The position numbers and the translations under genes are program-made. Of a stretch of DNA of 64,000 nt, positions 23,584 through 33,456 are shown one piece after another. Every line of letters begins with the position of its first letter. The stretch's first letter is position 1. This DNA is from Spirochaetota bacterium (GTDB lineage: Bacteria > Spirochaetota > UBA4802 > UBA5550), in assembly GCA_003246895.1 (NCBI GenBank), contig QKCL01000036.1, positions 62,001-126,000 of the forward strand. Reading direction: 5' to 3'. The notes under the pieces are model-generated. The model was not told the DNA's origin and made no database searches. It saw nothing but the letters and a program-made list of their open reading frames with translations.

Positions 23584-26500
23584 ATGGGTGAAGCAATAAT
23601 GGAAAATCAGATTACACTATCTCAACCGCTGATAGAACAGATTACCGGCCTTATTGAATCCAGTGAAGCAGTCAGTAAGAGCTATGGAGGAGAAGTAAAG
23701 GCGGAAATTATCCAGGCCCTGCAGCCGGATTTTCTGCTTACAAAAAGCATACTGCTTTTTGTAAGGCTGAAAACTGAGGAGAAAGTTTTTACCGATACCC
23801 TGCTCTGTACAGAAAAACCCCGGTTAGATGAAGACGAAAGCGGCCCGTGCTCTGATTATCATATTTCTGTTTTTGATCAGAGGTCTTATACAGCTTTTTC
23901 AGCTGCAGAGAGGGAGTTTGAAACACCTTTTCTGCCAATGAAAGAGTTTCAGACTCCTTTGCTGAAAATAGACAATGAGACGGTTATTGAATATTTCAGA
24001 TATTTTCTGCCCGCATTGATCTCACCGGCACTTCTGGTTGAGTCAATAAGCGATATTTCAACCTATAGCCCTAAAGAGAACTTTGAACAGAAAGAGGGTT
24101 TTGAGAAAAAGATTAATTTTTATACGCCGCTGCTGGAAGAAGAGATAGAGAAGATTGAAAAAGCATTGGAACAAAATATACTTCGGATTGTTGAAGAGAC
24201 TCCGGATTCTTTCATCATAGAATCCTGTATCCTCGAGCATAACAGTCTTGATGTTATCAGGTATCAGGTTTTTAAGGAGAACCAGGCCGCTTCTCTGGGG
24301 GCTGAAAATCCCAAAATTAAAGGCCAGATCGAGTATGTCGAAACGGTTAAAACGCCTGTCCGGGGGATACCGGATAACTACATAGTATCAAGGCACCCTG
24401 CCCCGGGACTGTACTGGACTGATGAGGCTGTAGATAATATTGATGGTGACAGAGGGTTTGAATCTGTTCGTATTTTTGAGCAGACATGTATTCTCGATGA
24501 TGTCGGACGCAATTTAAGGCCCCTCATAAGCAAGGCGGCCAGGTTTCAGAGAAGGTATCTCTCAATATATGAAATGGACCTTCTGGAAATTTCAGCACAG
24601 GTCGATTGCCGGGAAGCGGTAATTTGCCTGCTCTGGAAGCCGGGAATAGCAATATGCCTGGACGGTTCCTCAGCCCCGATACACGAATTAAATGAGTCTA
24701 TATTTCCTATGCTTGACCGTGAAAGACTATTCGGTACCTTCGAAGAGGTTGCCGAGTACTGCCGGTTTTTCTGTGAATATGTCTGGGGAGAAGAGGGCCC
24801 CTTTCATATTGTTGAAAGTTCGGAAGACCCTTTCTTTCAGGACGGGTTGGATGAGTGGCATGAAGAAAAATTCACTTCAGCAGAAGATGTGCTGAATGCT
24901 GTTGCACCGCTTAAAGATGAAGGCGAACCGGAAGAAAATACACGGGAACTGTCAGCAATTATAGCATACGGCAATGCTCTGTTCAGCGTGAAATTTGCTG
25001 TGACTGGAAACGGCATGGTTGAAATGACAGACGATGCCCCCCTTGCAATAAGAAAGGGGTGGTCCATGCCGGAGAGACCTGAGCAGTTCCAGTTACTGCT
25101 CAGGAACACCGATCTCGGCATCTGTGAAGCAGACTCCATGGAAAGCTCAGCTCTGGAGAATAAAATCATTCTGGGAAATCTGAAGCCCGAAACCCTGACA
25201 TTAAAGACAATTAAAAACTGCCGATTCAGGGGGGAAGTTGACTTCAGCGGGCTTAACAGTGAAACGGGACTGGAAATAATTAACTGTATTTTTGAAAACG
25301 GCTTTTCCATTAACAACAGCTCACTAAGTGGAGATATGATTATCAGGGAATGTCTTGTCCTCCGCAACTATTCTCATAGCTGCAGTAATCTCGAAATGCA
25401 GAACCTCTCATGTAAAAATATAGAAATCGATGGTTTATGTTACAATGGCCCTCTTGATATGTCGAACCTCAGTGCAGACAGCTGTTTCATTTATGGACTT
25501 TCCCTGCAGGATTCACTCTATATGTATCGGTCAGTGATGTTGAAATTTTGTTCGATAAATAACATAGCTATCGATGGAGATTGTGCATTGTGGGGGAATG
25601 CTGTTAGTCAGGGACCCCTGGGAATCTATGAGCATTTTATCATAACCGGAGATCTTGGTATTGACGGTATCAAGACACTTCAAAATATACAGATTGTTTC
25701 CTCTAAGGGGCAGGGCAGAGTGGGTGGAGAGCTCTCACTCTCCGGAGCAGAGTCAGGGAGTTCTATTTTTCTGGAAAACATCAAGGTGGGGAAAAAAGTT
25801 GATTTAAGTTACTCCAGGGCCAGAAATATACGGGTGTCCAGTTCAAGGTTTCTCAGGAATGAATCAGGGGGCGACGCAGAGAATCAGGGCCCCTTCACAG
25901 TGTCTGACTGTATAGATATCTCCTGCTCAAAAATAGAAAACAACCTTTACCTCTTTGATGTCGTTGTTGAACCTGATGCCGGCAACTCCTGTGACAGGGC
26001 ATCACTAATCCTTCAGAACACTGAAATAAACAATGACCTCAGGCTCTTTGCATCGAAAGAATGGCTTGGTCAAAATGGATATATCATCAAAGTGGATACC
26101 CCCTGCACCTCCAGTTTTGCGGGAGGCATTGATTTGAGCAAGGCCAAGATCGGAGGAGAAGCTGATCTGACAGGTGTTCAGTGCAGTATGGGAGGTATTA
26201 ATCTCGACGATATCCTCGTATCTCATGATTTGAAAATTGTTCATATGGATCAGGATGGGGCTGCAAGGGCCGGTTATTTAACCATGAATAACTCTGTCTG
26301 TGAGGGTAATGCAGTTTTCACCGGGTTGGAGATAGCCCCGGGTTGTGAATGCTGTAACGGTATCTCCGCACAGCACAGCAGGTTTCTGAAGTCCCTGATA
26401 GTTGCTCAAATTATTGATGAATCAAAGGAGGAAGTATGCTGCAGGATATTTCAGTTCCTGGACCTCTCAGGAAGCGAAATCTTCGAGCTTTCTATTTCCA

Positions 26501-27411
26501 ACAGGATCTTCGAAGTCCATGAATGCGCTGCGGAGGAGGGACTTGCCCTTTCTGAAGAAGCCGGAAAAGAACAGACGGGCCCTGCAGCGGCAGCTTCCAG
26601 AAACGGTATCATCCTGAATCAGGCAACAGTGAACAAATTGACAACCATACTTTACCGGAATGAGTACCCCAGGCCGCTGGACCTGAGATTTGCCGAGATT
26701 AAATGGTGGAGTTTTATAACAAAAGATGGAGTGCACAGCGGATATACTGAAGATTTTATCAAAATGCTTGCCTGCGATCCGAATCCCCAAAGGCATACCT
26801 TCCGTTCAATAGAGAAAAATCTGATTGATCAGGGTAATGAAGAGGCAGCTGATGCAGTGCACAAGCAGATGCGGAAATGGCTCCGTAAACAGAAAAGAAC
26901 CAGGCATGCAAATCCTGTCATGGACAAGTTCTTTATTGTACCTCATCTGGTTCGAAAAGTATCGCTCTGGTTTCTAGACAGCGTCACCGGTTCCATGACA
27001 ACACCAAACTATCTTCTGGCCATTGTCGCGGTCTGGCTGACTGTTTCCGTATTTTTCTTCAGCAAACCCGAGAACATAGAACCTTCATCTGAAGCTATCC
27101 AGACCTACGGAGCTGAACTGAAGCCGCACCAGACTCCGGGCAAAGGGCAGTGGAAGGGACTCTCAAGCTTCTGGCTGTCTCTGCAATGCCATGTTCCAGT
27201 CGTAACAATTGCTGCAAATCAGCAGTGGAAGCCTTCAGGCAGCAGAAATCTCCTGCTTTTTAAAAGCGGAAAGGAGAAAACAGAAAAAACTTTTTATGCC
27301 CCTGTTTCCGCGGAAGATTATGCGAACATTGTCATGGGCCTTCACTGGATACTGTGGCCCTTGATCATAGCACTGGCTTCACGGAAAATATTCAGAAGAA
27401 ATGAAAAATAG
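23584..27411 (+). CDS. Very large protein with pentapeptide-like helical repeats and C-terminal membrane helices
   Basis: 1275 residues; ATG 23599 is an alternative start. Residues 1 to about 530 are acidic, mixed, and match no family I know. Residues about 530-1010 have the short-period pattern of right-handed beta-helical or pentapeptide-like repeats (LENIKVGKKVDLSYSRARNI; AGGIDLSKAKIGGEADLTGV). A linker, HTFRSIEKNLIDQGNEEAAD, then precedes two membrane spans (about 1141-1158, NYLLAIVAVWLTVSVFFF; and about 1245-1265, NIVMGLHWILWPLIIALAS). Pentapeptide proteins with this EKxLxDQGxxxxA linker and terminal helices occur in membrane-associated families. The gene sits exactly between two copies of the neighbouring kinase gene's 5' end, so it was probably inserted or duplicated in. 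Confidence 0.75.
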   Translation: MGEAIMENQITLSQPLIEQITGLIESSEAVSKSYGGEVKAEIIQALQPDFLLTKSILLFVRLKTEEKVFTDTLLCTEKPRLDEDESGPCSDYHISVFDQRSYTAFSAAEREFETPFLPMKEFQTPLLKIDNETVIEYFRYFLPALISPALLVESISDISTYSPKENFEQKEGFEKKINFYTPLLEEEIEKIEKALEQNILRIVEETPDSFIIESCILEHNSLDVIRYQVFKENQAASLGAENPKIKGQIEYVETVKTPVRGIPDNYIVSRHPAPGLYWTDEAVDNIDGDRGFESVRIFEQTCILDDVGRNLRPLISKAARFQRRYLSIYEMDLLEISAQVDCREAVICLLWKPGIAICLDGSSAPIHELNESIFPMLDRERLFGTFEEVAEYCRFFCEYVWGEEGPFHIVESSEDPFFQDGLDEWHEEKFTSAEDVLNAVAPLKDEGEPEENTRELSAIIAYGNALFSVKFAVTGNGMVEMTDDAPLAIRKGWSMPERPEQFQLLLRNTDLGICEADSMESSALENKIILGNLKPETLTLKTIKNCRFRGEVDFSGLNSETGLEIINCIFENGFSINNSSLSGDMIIRECLVLRNYSHSCSNLEMQNLSCKNIEIDGLCYNGPLDMSNLSADSCFIYGLSLQDSLYMYRSVMLKFCSINNIAIDGDCALWGNAVSQGPLGIYEHFIITGDLGIDGIKTLQNIQIVSSKGQGRVGGELSLSGAESGSSIFLENIKVGKKVDLSYSRARNIRVSSSRFLRNESGGDAENQGPFTVSDCIDISCSKIENNLYLFDVVVEPDAGNSCDRASLILQNTEINNDLRLFASKEWLGQNGYIIKVDTPCTSSFAGGIDLSKAKIGGEADLTGVQCSMGGINLDDILVSHDLKIVHMDQDGAARAGYLTMNNSVCEGNAVFTGLEIAPGCECCNGISAQHSRFLKSLIVAQIIDESKEEVCCRIFQFLDLSGSEIFELSISNRIFEVHECAAEEGLALSEEAGKEQTGPAAAASRNGIILNQATVNKLTTILYRNEYPRPLDLRFAEIKWWSFITKDGVHSGYTEDFIKMLACDPNPQRHTFRSIEKNLIDQGNEEAADAVHKQMRKWLRKQKRTRHANPVMDKFFIVPHLVRKVSLWFLDSVTGSMTTPNYLLAIVAVWLTVSVFFFSKPENIEPSSEAIQTYGAELKPHQTPGKGQWKGLSSFWLSLQCHVPVVTIAANQQWKPSGSRNLLLFKSGKEKTEKTFYAPVSAEDYANIVMGLHWILWPLIIALASRKIFRRNEK

Positions 27412-27523
27412 CATAAATTGTATTAATGACTGAGGGTTTTAGCCCGGTTGAAGGGCCGGGCTTATGGAAAAGCCGGGTGCATATTTCATCACAATATGTA
27501 CCCGTAACAGGGAAGAAGAGAAG

Positions 27524-27670
27524 GACATCTCCTCCAATATGCCAAATCAAAATATTACTTTATTTATCATACAGATTGTAGTAAAATACTATTATAAGAA
27601 TCTGAAGGATGGGCTGTGAACCTTAAAGAATATATGAACATCTTTTACTCTTCATCGGAAGAGGCTGCGG
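27524..27670 (+). repeat. Direct repeat B: intact leader and 5' end of the hybrid kinase gene
   Basis: The source copy of direct repeat A (23391-23530). The identity covers about 90 bases of untranslated leader and the first codons of the kinase, then fades. Confidence 0.85.
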
Positions 27671-29880
27671 CACTGGTTGAGGATAACCTCATCACCAATA
27701 CGAATCAGGCGTGGGATTCTTTTTTTTCACATATAGATGAATCCCGCAAAACAGAACCAGGTGCATGGCGTACAGTTTTTTTACAGAGCAGCTGCCCGCA
27801 CTATGAGGGTCTTCTGTCTATGGATGATGCCGAAGGTGAATTCACCACTCCTGAACTTCTGATTCAGGACAGCTCGGGCAGCACTCAGTGGTTTCACGCT
27901 AGGCTGCAGGCTGTTGCTGTTTCAGGGGAAAGTGCAGTCGTTATCAGAATAAACAGGGCATATAAACTTGAACAGATCAACGCCAGGCAGGCCCAGGCCC
28001 AGAGAATTGCCCATTTCGGGTACTGGGACTGGCATGTTCCAAGCGGGAATGTTACATGGTCCGATGAGGTCTATAATATATTCGGAGTAACAAAAGAAAA
28101 TTTCACTCCTGACATAGAAGGAGTATTAAGTTTTTCGAAGGAGGAGGACAGGGGTATCGGACAGGAACTGATACAGAGATCCGTTGATAAACGTCAGCCC
28201 GGCTTGTATGAGATGCGTATATTCCGCCCCGACGGTGAGGAACGGTGGTATGAGTCGAACTTCGAGCCCATATTTAATGAAGACGGCTCCCTGGAATACA
28301 TTAAGGGTACTGCCCATGATATTACCAGAATGAAAAGGGCGGAGCAGAAGACTCTTGAAAGGGAAGAGTGGCTGCGTACAGTACTTAATTCCATAGGCGA
28401 TGCAGTTGTCGCAACCGATGTGGAAGGAAAAATTCTCCAGATGAATCCTTCTGCTGAACAGTTGACGGGCTGGAGTACTGCCGAGGCTCAGGGGCTGGCA
28501 TATTCTGAGGTGATGCGGATTGTTGATGCCGACACAGGAGATGCAGTTGACGGCCCTGTCCGGAAAGTTCTCTCCACAGGCGAAATACAGTATCTGTCGG
28601 GTAACCTGACATTGATCTCAAGAAATGGAAAGGATTTCCGTATCGCAGACAGTGCCGCACCGATACTCACCCGTCATGGGGAAATGACAGGTGTTGTCAT
28701 TGTTTTCCGGGATATTTCAAGAGAGATAATTCTCAGGGAGGAGCTCAGACAGAGTCAGAAACTGGAAGCAATCGGCAGACTGGCAGGAGGTGTGGCCCAT
28801 GATTTTAACAATATGCTCGGAGGTATTGTCGGCGGTGCAGAGCTGCTCGAAAGTTTTATTTCGGAAAATTCTGAGGCGATGAAATATTACGGGATCATCA
28901 GGAATGCTGCAAGGCAGGCCGCTGAACTGACTTCAAATCTGCTTTCATTCTCCAGAAAACAGATACGGTCCATGGGGCCCGTAAGTTTTCATGAATGCGT
29001 TCACAGAACTGTATCAATTCTGAAAAGCACAATAGACCGAAGGATAAAAATAGAGATGAATCTGGAAGCGCAGCCGGATATCGTAAACGGTGACAGTGCC
29101 CAGCTTCAAAGTGCTCTGCTGAACCTTGGCATAAATGCCTCCCATGCAATGAAAGAGGGCGGTACACTTTATATTTTAACAGCAAATGTTGAACTTGACC
29201 GGATGTACTGTGACTCCTGCCCCTTTGAACTGAAGCCGGGGAACTATCTGTATATAGAAGTCCGGGACGAGGGGGAGGGTATTGATCCTAAATTTCTGCC
29301 ATATATATTTGATCCCTTCTTTACCACAAAGGAAAAGGGGCGCGGAACAGGGATGGGACTGTCCGCGGTCTACGGCACTGTTCAGGAGCATAAGGGAACC
29401 ATCACTGCATACAGTGAACCGGGTAATGGAACGAGTTTTCATATACAGCTTCCCCTGTCTGAATCTGCTGCTCCCGAGGTCAGGGAAAGTGAAGTACCTG
29501 TTAAGGGAGAGGGGCATATTCTCCTTATTGATGATGAAGAGGTAATCCGTTCAACAGGCAGGTCCATGCTTGAACGTCTGGGGTATACGGTAACTGCAGC
29601 AGATTCTCCTCTGGAGGCTCTTGGGGAATTTCAAAAGGACACGGGTCGTTACGATCTTGTTATAATTGATATGATCATGCCGGTAATGAACGGGAAAGAG
29701 TTCTTCTACAGACTCAGGGATATGGATCCACATGTCAGGGCCATTGTGGCATCGGGGTTTTTAAAAGAGGATGATATAAAGGAGATGAAAACTGACGGCC
29801 TGCTTGGATTTATTCAGAAGCCCTTCAGACTTACAGATCTGAGCCATGCTGTCCATGACGCGCTTGCTGCAAAATCATAG
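27616..29880 (+). CDS. Hybrid sensor histidine kinase with PAS domains and a receiver
   Basis: 754 residues from GTG 27616 (AAGGAT upstream). The order is: N-terminal region to about 125; PAS/PAC one (HFGYWDWHVPSGNVTWSDEV to DITRMKRAEQK, about 130-245); PAS two (about 253-370); HisKA with phospho-acceptor His395 in GRLAGGVAHDFNNML; an ATPase domain with DEGEGIDP and GTGMGLSAVYG; then a receiver domain with LLIDDEEVI and phospho-acceptor Asp685 in DLVIIDMIMP. No membrane span, so it is a cytosolic sensor. Its own 5' end is duplicated upstream of the 1275-residue gene. Confidence 0.93.
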   Translation: MNLKEYMNIFYSSSEEAAALVEDNLITNTNQAWDSFFSHIDESRKTEPGAWRTVFLQSSCPHYEGLLSMDDAEGEFTTPELLIQDSSGSTQWFHARLQAVAVSGESAVVIRINRAYKLEQINARQAQAQRIAHFGYWDWHVPSGNVTWSDEVYNIFGVTKENFTPDIEGVLSFSKEEDRGIGQELIQRSVDKRQPGLYEMRIFRPDGEERWYESNFEPIFNEDGSLEYIKGTAHDITRMKRAEQKTLEREEWLRTVLNSIGDAVVATDVEGKILQMNPSAEQLTGWSTAEAQGLAYSEVMRIVDADTGDAVDGPVRKVLSTGEIQYLSGNLTLISRNGKDFRIADSAAPILTRHGEMTGVVIVFRDISREIILREELRQSQKLEAIGRLAGGVAHDFNNMLGGIVGGAELLESFISENSEAMKYYGIIRNAARQAAELTSNLLSFSRKQIRSMGPVSFHECVHRTVSILKSTIDRRIKIEMNLEAQPDIVNGDSAQLQSALLNLGINASHAMKEGGTLYILTANVELDRMYCDSCPFELKPGNYLYIEVRDEGEGIDPKFLPYIFDPFFTTKEKGRGTGMGLSAVYGTVQEHKGTITAYSEPGNGTSFHIQLPLSESAAPEVRESEVPVKGEGHILLIDDEEVIRSTGRSMLERLGYTVTAADSPLEALGEFQKDTGRYDLVIIDMIMPVMNGKEFFYRLRDMDPHVRAIVASGFLKEDDIKEMKTDGLLGFIQKPFRLTDLSHAVHDALAAKS

Positions 29881-30206
29881 GAACAGTATTATAACCGCAT
29901 AACAACAGTACGGAAAATATCAATTACCATATTATTATTTCTTGACAGTTCATTCTGTTATAAGGAAAATACTGGATAATACAACAGCAAGGAGATGCCG
30001 ACCCGGCTCTTTATCCCATAAAGACGGCCCGGAACCGAAAATAACTGATTCACTAAATATCTTTTTCAATAATAAAATTCAACTATTTTTAAAATTGAAA
30101 GGGGGTGAGTTATGTTTTCCGGCATTTTCTATAGTATAAGTTTTTCCCAGCCATGGTTCTATTGAATTCCCGACATTCCGCCTCTTTTCAGTAACATGGA
30201 GGCAAT
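29881..30206. other. Intergenic region without a gene
   Basis: I see no gene, terminator or structured repeat here. It is AT-rich and probably holds the promoter of the methyltransferase gene. Confidence 0.4.
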
Positions 30207-30998
30207 ATGCTAATCTCTTTTGAACAGAGAAATGAATTAAATCAGCTTTTCGAAAAACTGCGTTTAACACAGAAACAGGGGAAGAAAAGCGGTGCAAAGA
30301 TCAATCAGATTCTATCATATCTTGAAGTACTGGCTTCAAACTGCAGAAAACTGTCACGGAAAAGGGCACTGGTTCTTGTTGATTCCTGCTGCGGCAACTG
30401 TTATCTGAGTTTTCTGGCTTATTATTACTTTACCTTTGTAGAAAAACGCGGCGTAGAGGTTCACTGCGTGGATCATAACAGCAGGCTCATGGATAAGTGT
30501 GAAGGGCTGGCCGCTGATCTGGGTTTTGATAATATCTATTTTCATAGATGCAGAATTGATGAATATACTACCGGTGAAAGAGTGGATATAGTATACTCTT
30601 TGCACGCATGTGATACTGCAACGGATGCTACACTATACTTCGGAATTAAACACAATGTTAAGACTGTTTTGTCTGTTTCATGCTGCCAGTTTTCCATTAG
30701 AAAGAAATTCAGAAATTCTCAATACAGGGGAATCACAAGACACAGTGTCTTTAAGGAGAAACTGGTTTACATGGTCGGTGATTCATTGAGGGCACTGCTG
30801 CTTGAAATGAACGGCTACAAGGCGGATATTTTTGAATTTACTTCATCAAGATACACCGATAAGAATACAATGCTGAGGGCTCAAAAAAATTCCAATGTGA
30901 TCAATAATCAGCTTCTTGAGGACTATTGTAAAATCAGCAGGGAATTCAGGGTTAAGCCCAAACTGGAAAGTTTTTTAAATGCTGATTTTGAAGAGTAA
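30207..30998 (+). CDS. SAM-dependent methyltransferase of the METTL25/GSTCD-like (Methyltransf_32) type
   Basis: 263 residues, with GGAGG before the ATG. A class I Rossmann methyltransferase core is visible: motif I VLVDSCCGNCYLSF (Asp59), then EVHCVDHNSRLMDKCEGLA, and a VYSLHACDTATDATLYFGI segment that corresponds to the HACxDxTD motif of this family. The C-terminal region carries another pair of cysteines (SVSCCQFSI). Substrate unknown; relatives are suspected RNA or protein methylases. It stands alone, between the kinase gene and a MotA-like fragment. Confidence 0.82.
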   Translation: MLISFEQRNELNQLFEKLRLTQKQGKKSGAKINQILSYLEVLASNCRKLSRKRALVLVDSCCGNCYLSFLAYYYFTFVEKRGVEVHCVDHNSRLMDKCEGLAADLGFDNIYFHRCRIDEYTTGERVDIVYSLHACDTATDATLYFGIKHNVKTVLSVSCCQFSIRKKFRNSQYRGITRHSVFKEKLVYMVGDSLRALLLEMNGYKADIFEFTSSRYTDKNTMLRAQKNSNVINNQLLEDYCKISREFRVKPKLESFLNADFEE

Positions 30999-31149
30999 AC
31001 TGACAATTATCTTCAGCCTTTGTCATAGAGGTATGGCAAGGGCTGAAACTCCGGATTCTCAGTAATTGGCAAAGGTACATTGATGGCCTCTGAGAATCCG
31101 GATTTAATCAAACTTTACGAAACATAAAATACAGAATGGGAGAGTTCCT

Positions 31150-31416
31150 GTGATATTTATAACATTCTCCATGATTACGGGGTTGCTGCTGCTTTCGGCT
31201 TTCCTTGCCGGAGATGTCAGTACATTTATAAATCCCGATAGTATTCTCATTGTTATTTCAGGTACTGTAATTTATGCACTTGGTGTAAACTTGGGAAAGT
31301 ATCGATCTCTGTTAAAGGGATTGAAGGATGTTTTTTCGTTTAACAGGAATATCGAAAAAGATGCGGATACGAAAAGTATTTGTCCGTTTCGACGCGCGGG
31401 ATGGATTTGGCAATAA
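31150..31416 (+). pseudogene. N-terminal fragment of a MotA/PomA-like flagellar stator protein
   Basis: 88 codons from GTG 31150 with GGGAGAG upstream. The first 65 residues resemble the start of MotA-type stators: a first membrane helix (MITGLLLLSAFLAGDVSTFI), then DPDSILIVISGTV-type sequence (here NPDSILIVISGTVIYALGVN) and a basic LLKGLKDVF helix. The frame then becomes unlike the family (CPFRRAGWIWQ) and stops, and no further helices or the MotA cytoplasmic loop follow. Probably a decayed copy; a short real membrane protein cannot be excluded. Confidence 0.5.
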
Positions 31417-31550
31417 AGGTCTAAGGAAGGAGGCGTACAGTCTGGGGTTCATAAAAAAATACTATATTTTTTTGAGAACAATATTCCATCATGGATAGTC
31501 TGATTTTCATAATTAAACATCAGCGCCTCATGTATAAAGTGGAGAAAGAA

Positions 31551-32480
31551 ATGAAAAAATATTTTGCTTGTCTTTTATGTTTCATCACTCTTTTCGGCAT
31601 TAAAGAGAGCCGGGCATCGGGCTGTGAGCAGGCATATATGGATATGGAAATAATCGATATAATCACACCCCCCCAGGAAAATAAATCTAATTACCCATGC
31701 AAGCTGAAGGTAAAGATCAAAAAAATCCATAAAAATGAATCGTATCAATTTTTTAAGAGTCTGCTGAATAAGACAGTGGAGAGCACATTTGAACTCCAAT
31801 ACGAATCATTAAAGCAGGCAATACGAAGGGGTAATAATGTCTATGTCTCAGTAAATCAATGTGGCTATTCATTTATTCTGCTTGATCCTTCCAGTTGGCA
31901 CTGCCAGATAAATAGAGTGATCGTTGATTATGCAAAACACAAGCCTGTTCTTTTTAAAGATAAATCGCTCTATGGCTATAAGGATCACATGGGCAATATC
32001 GTAATAGGCCCTGGTTATAAGGATGCACATCCATTCCTTGATACAGGCATTGCAGCAGTTAAAGGAAATTACGGATGGGAATATATAAATTATTTCGGCA
32101 AAAGTATAATCACTCCACATGTGGAAAACGGCAGGCCCGATGCTTTTAAAGAAGGTCTTGCCCGTTATCAGGTACAGTTTGGCAATATCCATAGCCCCAC
32201 TACTCTTATTGGTTTTATGAATCAGAAGGGGGAGGCTGTCATTAAGGCCGGATACAAAAACGCATACCCCTTTTCAGAAGGCCTTGCGGCAGTCCTTGTT
32301 GAAAGTCATGGAGGGGAACTCGGTGAACGCAGCAGATGGGGTTACATAGATAAAAAGGGTATTATGGTGATAAAACCATATTTTGTAAAAGTATCTGCCT
32401 TCAAAAACGGACGTGCCGTTGTGTACACAAAGGAAGGACAGCAGGCTGTCATAAACAGGTACGGTGAAATTATTGAATAA
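31551..32480 (+). CDS. Secreted WG-repeat protein (first of a tandem pair)
   Basis: 309 residues from ATG 31551, chosen over an upstream in-frame ATG because GGAGAAAG precedes it and a signal peptide then leads (MKKYFACLLCFITLFGIKES). The C-terminal half consists of WG/KWG-type beta repeats: YGYKDHMGNIVIGPGYKDA, YGWEYINYFGKSIITPH, GFMNQKGEAVIKAGYKNAYP, RWGYIDKKGIMVIKPYF. The repeat family is frequent in spirochaetes and Bacteroidetes; function unknown. The next gene starts 13 bases later and is clearly a paralogue. Confidence 0.85.
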   Translation: MKKYFACLLCFITLFGIKESRASGCEQAYMDMEIIDIITPPQENKSNYPCKLKVKIKKIHKNESYQFFKSLLNKTVESTFELQYESLKQAIRRGNNVYVSVNQCGYSFILLDPSSWHCQINRVIVDYAKHKPVLFKDKSLYGYKDHMGNIVIGPGYKDAHPFLDTGIAAVKGNYGWEYINYFGKSIITPHVENGRPDAFKEGLARYQVQFGNIHSPTTLIGFMNQKGEAVIKAGYKNAYPFSEGLAAVLVESHGGELGERSRWGYIDKKGIMVIKPYFVKVSAFKNGRAVVYTKEGQQAVINRYGEIIE

Positions 32481-32493
32481 CACAGGGGGGCTT

Positions 32494-33456
32494 ATGAAAA
32501 AAACAGCTGTTCTGATTTTTATAACGTTATTACTTATCACGGTTTCACGGGTACATGCATCATCTTATATTATCTGTGATGTGGAAGCAACTGTTCAGGA
32601 AATTGTAAAACCTGTGAAATTGAATAAAGAAAGGTATTACGCCACTGTCAGGGTTAATGTCGATAAACTGATTTTTCACGAGGGTCTGAAAGAGAGTTCT
32701 GCATATTTTAAAAAGTATCTTCAGGGAACCAGAACCATTGAGGTCATCATAAAGGATAAATCAAAGGCCGGGCTTGTTAAAAAGAACAGCCCCGTTATTC
32801 TCAGTATGCGTAAATCTTCAGGCAAAGGCCGCAGCGGAAACTCCTATAGCAGCACAGTCTGGGTGTTGATGCGGGAGAGAGTAGACCTGATGAAAAATAA
32901 ACCGGTTTCCTTTGAGGAGAGCACACCTTCCGGTATCAGGTACGGATATAAGGATAAAAGCGGTAACATCATTGTGCACCCCTTTTATAGTAAGGCAGGA
33001 GATTTCAGCGAAACCGGAATTGCCCTGGTAATTGACAACCAGTTCTACTATTACATCAATGTCTACGGCCAGAAGCTGGTTCGCCCCTATCCTGTAAATT
33101 ATAATCCCGATGGATTCTCTCAAGGCCTGTCACGATATATTGATTATTCCATATTGAAAACAGGTTTTATAAATAATAAAGGAGAGATCGTCATTAAGGC
33201 TCAATATTTCGATGCTTTGCAATTTTCAGAGGGTCTGGCAGGAGTATGTACATATACATCATCAAACGGTTTCAGCAACAGGGGAGTTTATTCAGAGAGT
33301 GATTACATGAAATGGGGGTTTGTAAATAAAAAGGGGGAGATGGTCATACCGGCCCTGTATTATAAAGTAACTCCATTTAAAAACGGAAAGGCAGTAGTCT
33401 ATTCAAAGACAAAGGGGAAGTTGATCATAGATAAACAGGGCCGCGTCATTGAGTAA
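32494..33456 (+). CDS. Secreted WG-repeat protein (second of a tandem pair)
   Basis: 320 residues from ATG 32494 with GGGGGG just upstream. Signal peptide MKKTAVLIFITLLLITVSRV. A middle domain is shared with its neighbour (DKLIFHEGLKESSAYFKKYL), followed by WG repeats: YGYKDKSGNIIVHPFYSKAG, GFINNKGEIVIKAQYFDALQ, WGFVNKKGEMVIPALYYKV. The same architecture and position indicate a tandem duplication of the preceding gene, so they are probably co-expressed. Confidence 0.85.
   Translation: MKKTAVLIFITLLLITVSRVHASSYIICDVEATVQEIVKPVKLNKERYYATVRVNVDKLIFHEGLKESSAYFKKYLQGTRTIEVIIKDKSKAGLVKKNSPVILSMRKSSGKGRSGNSYSSTVWVLMRERVDLMKNKPVSFEESTPSGIRYGYKDKSGNIIVHPFYSKAGDFSETGIALVIDNQFYYYINVYGQKLVRPYPVNYNPDGFSQGLSRYIDYSILKTGFINNKGEIVIKAQYFDALQFSEGLAGVCTYTSSNGFSNRGVYSESDYMKWGFVNKKGEMVIPALYYKVTPFKNGKAVVYSKTKGKLIIDKQGRVIE

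Noticed and set aside
29942-30139. A 65-codon plus-strand frame between the kinase and the methyltransferase genes
   Set aside because: No ribosome site and no recognisable sequence; treated as gene-free.
31491-31550. Upstream start of the first WG-repeat gene (60 bases longer)
   Set aside because: It would place a non-signal segment before a clear signal peptide and lacks the GGAGAAAG site present at the chosen start.
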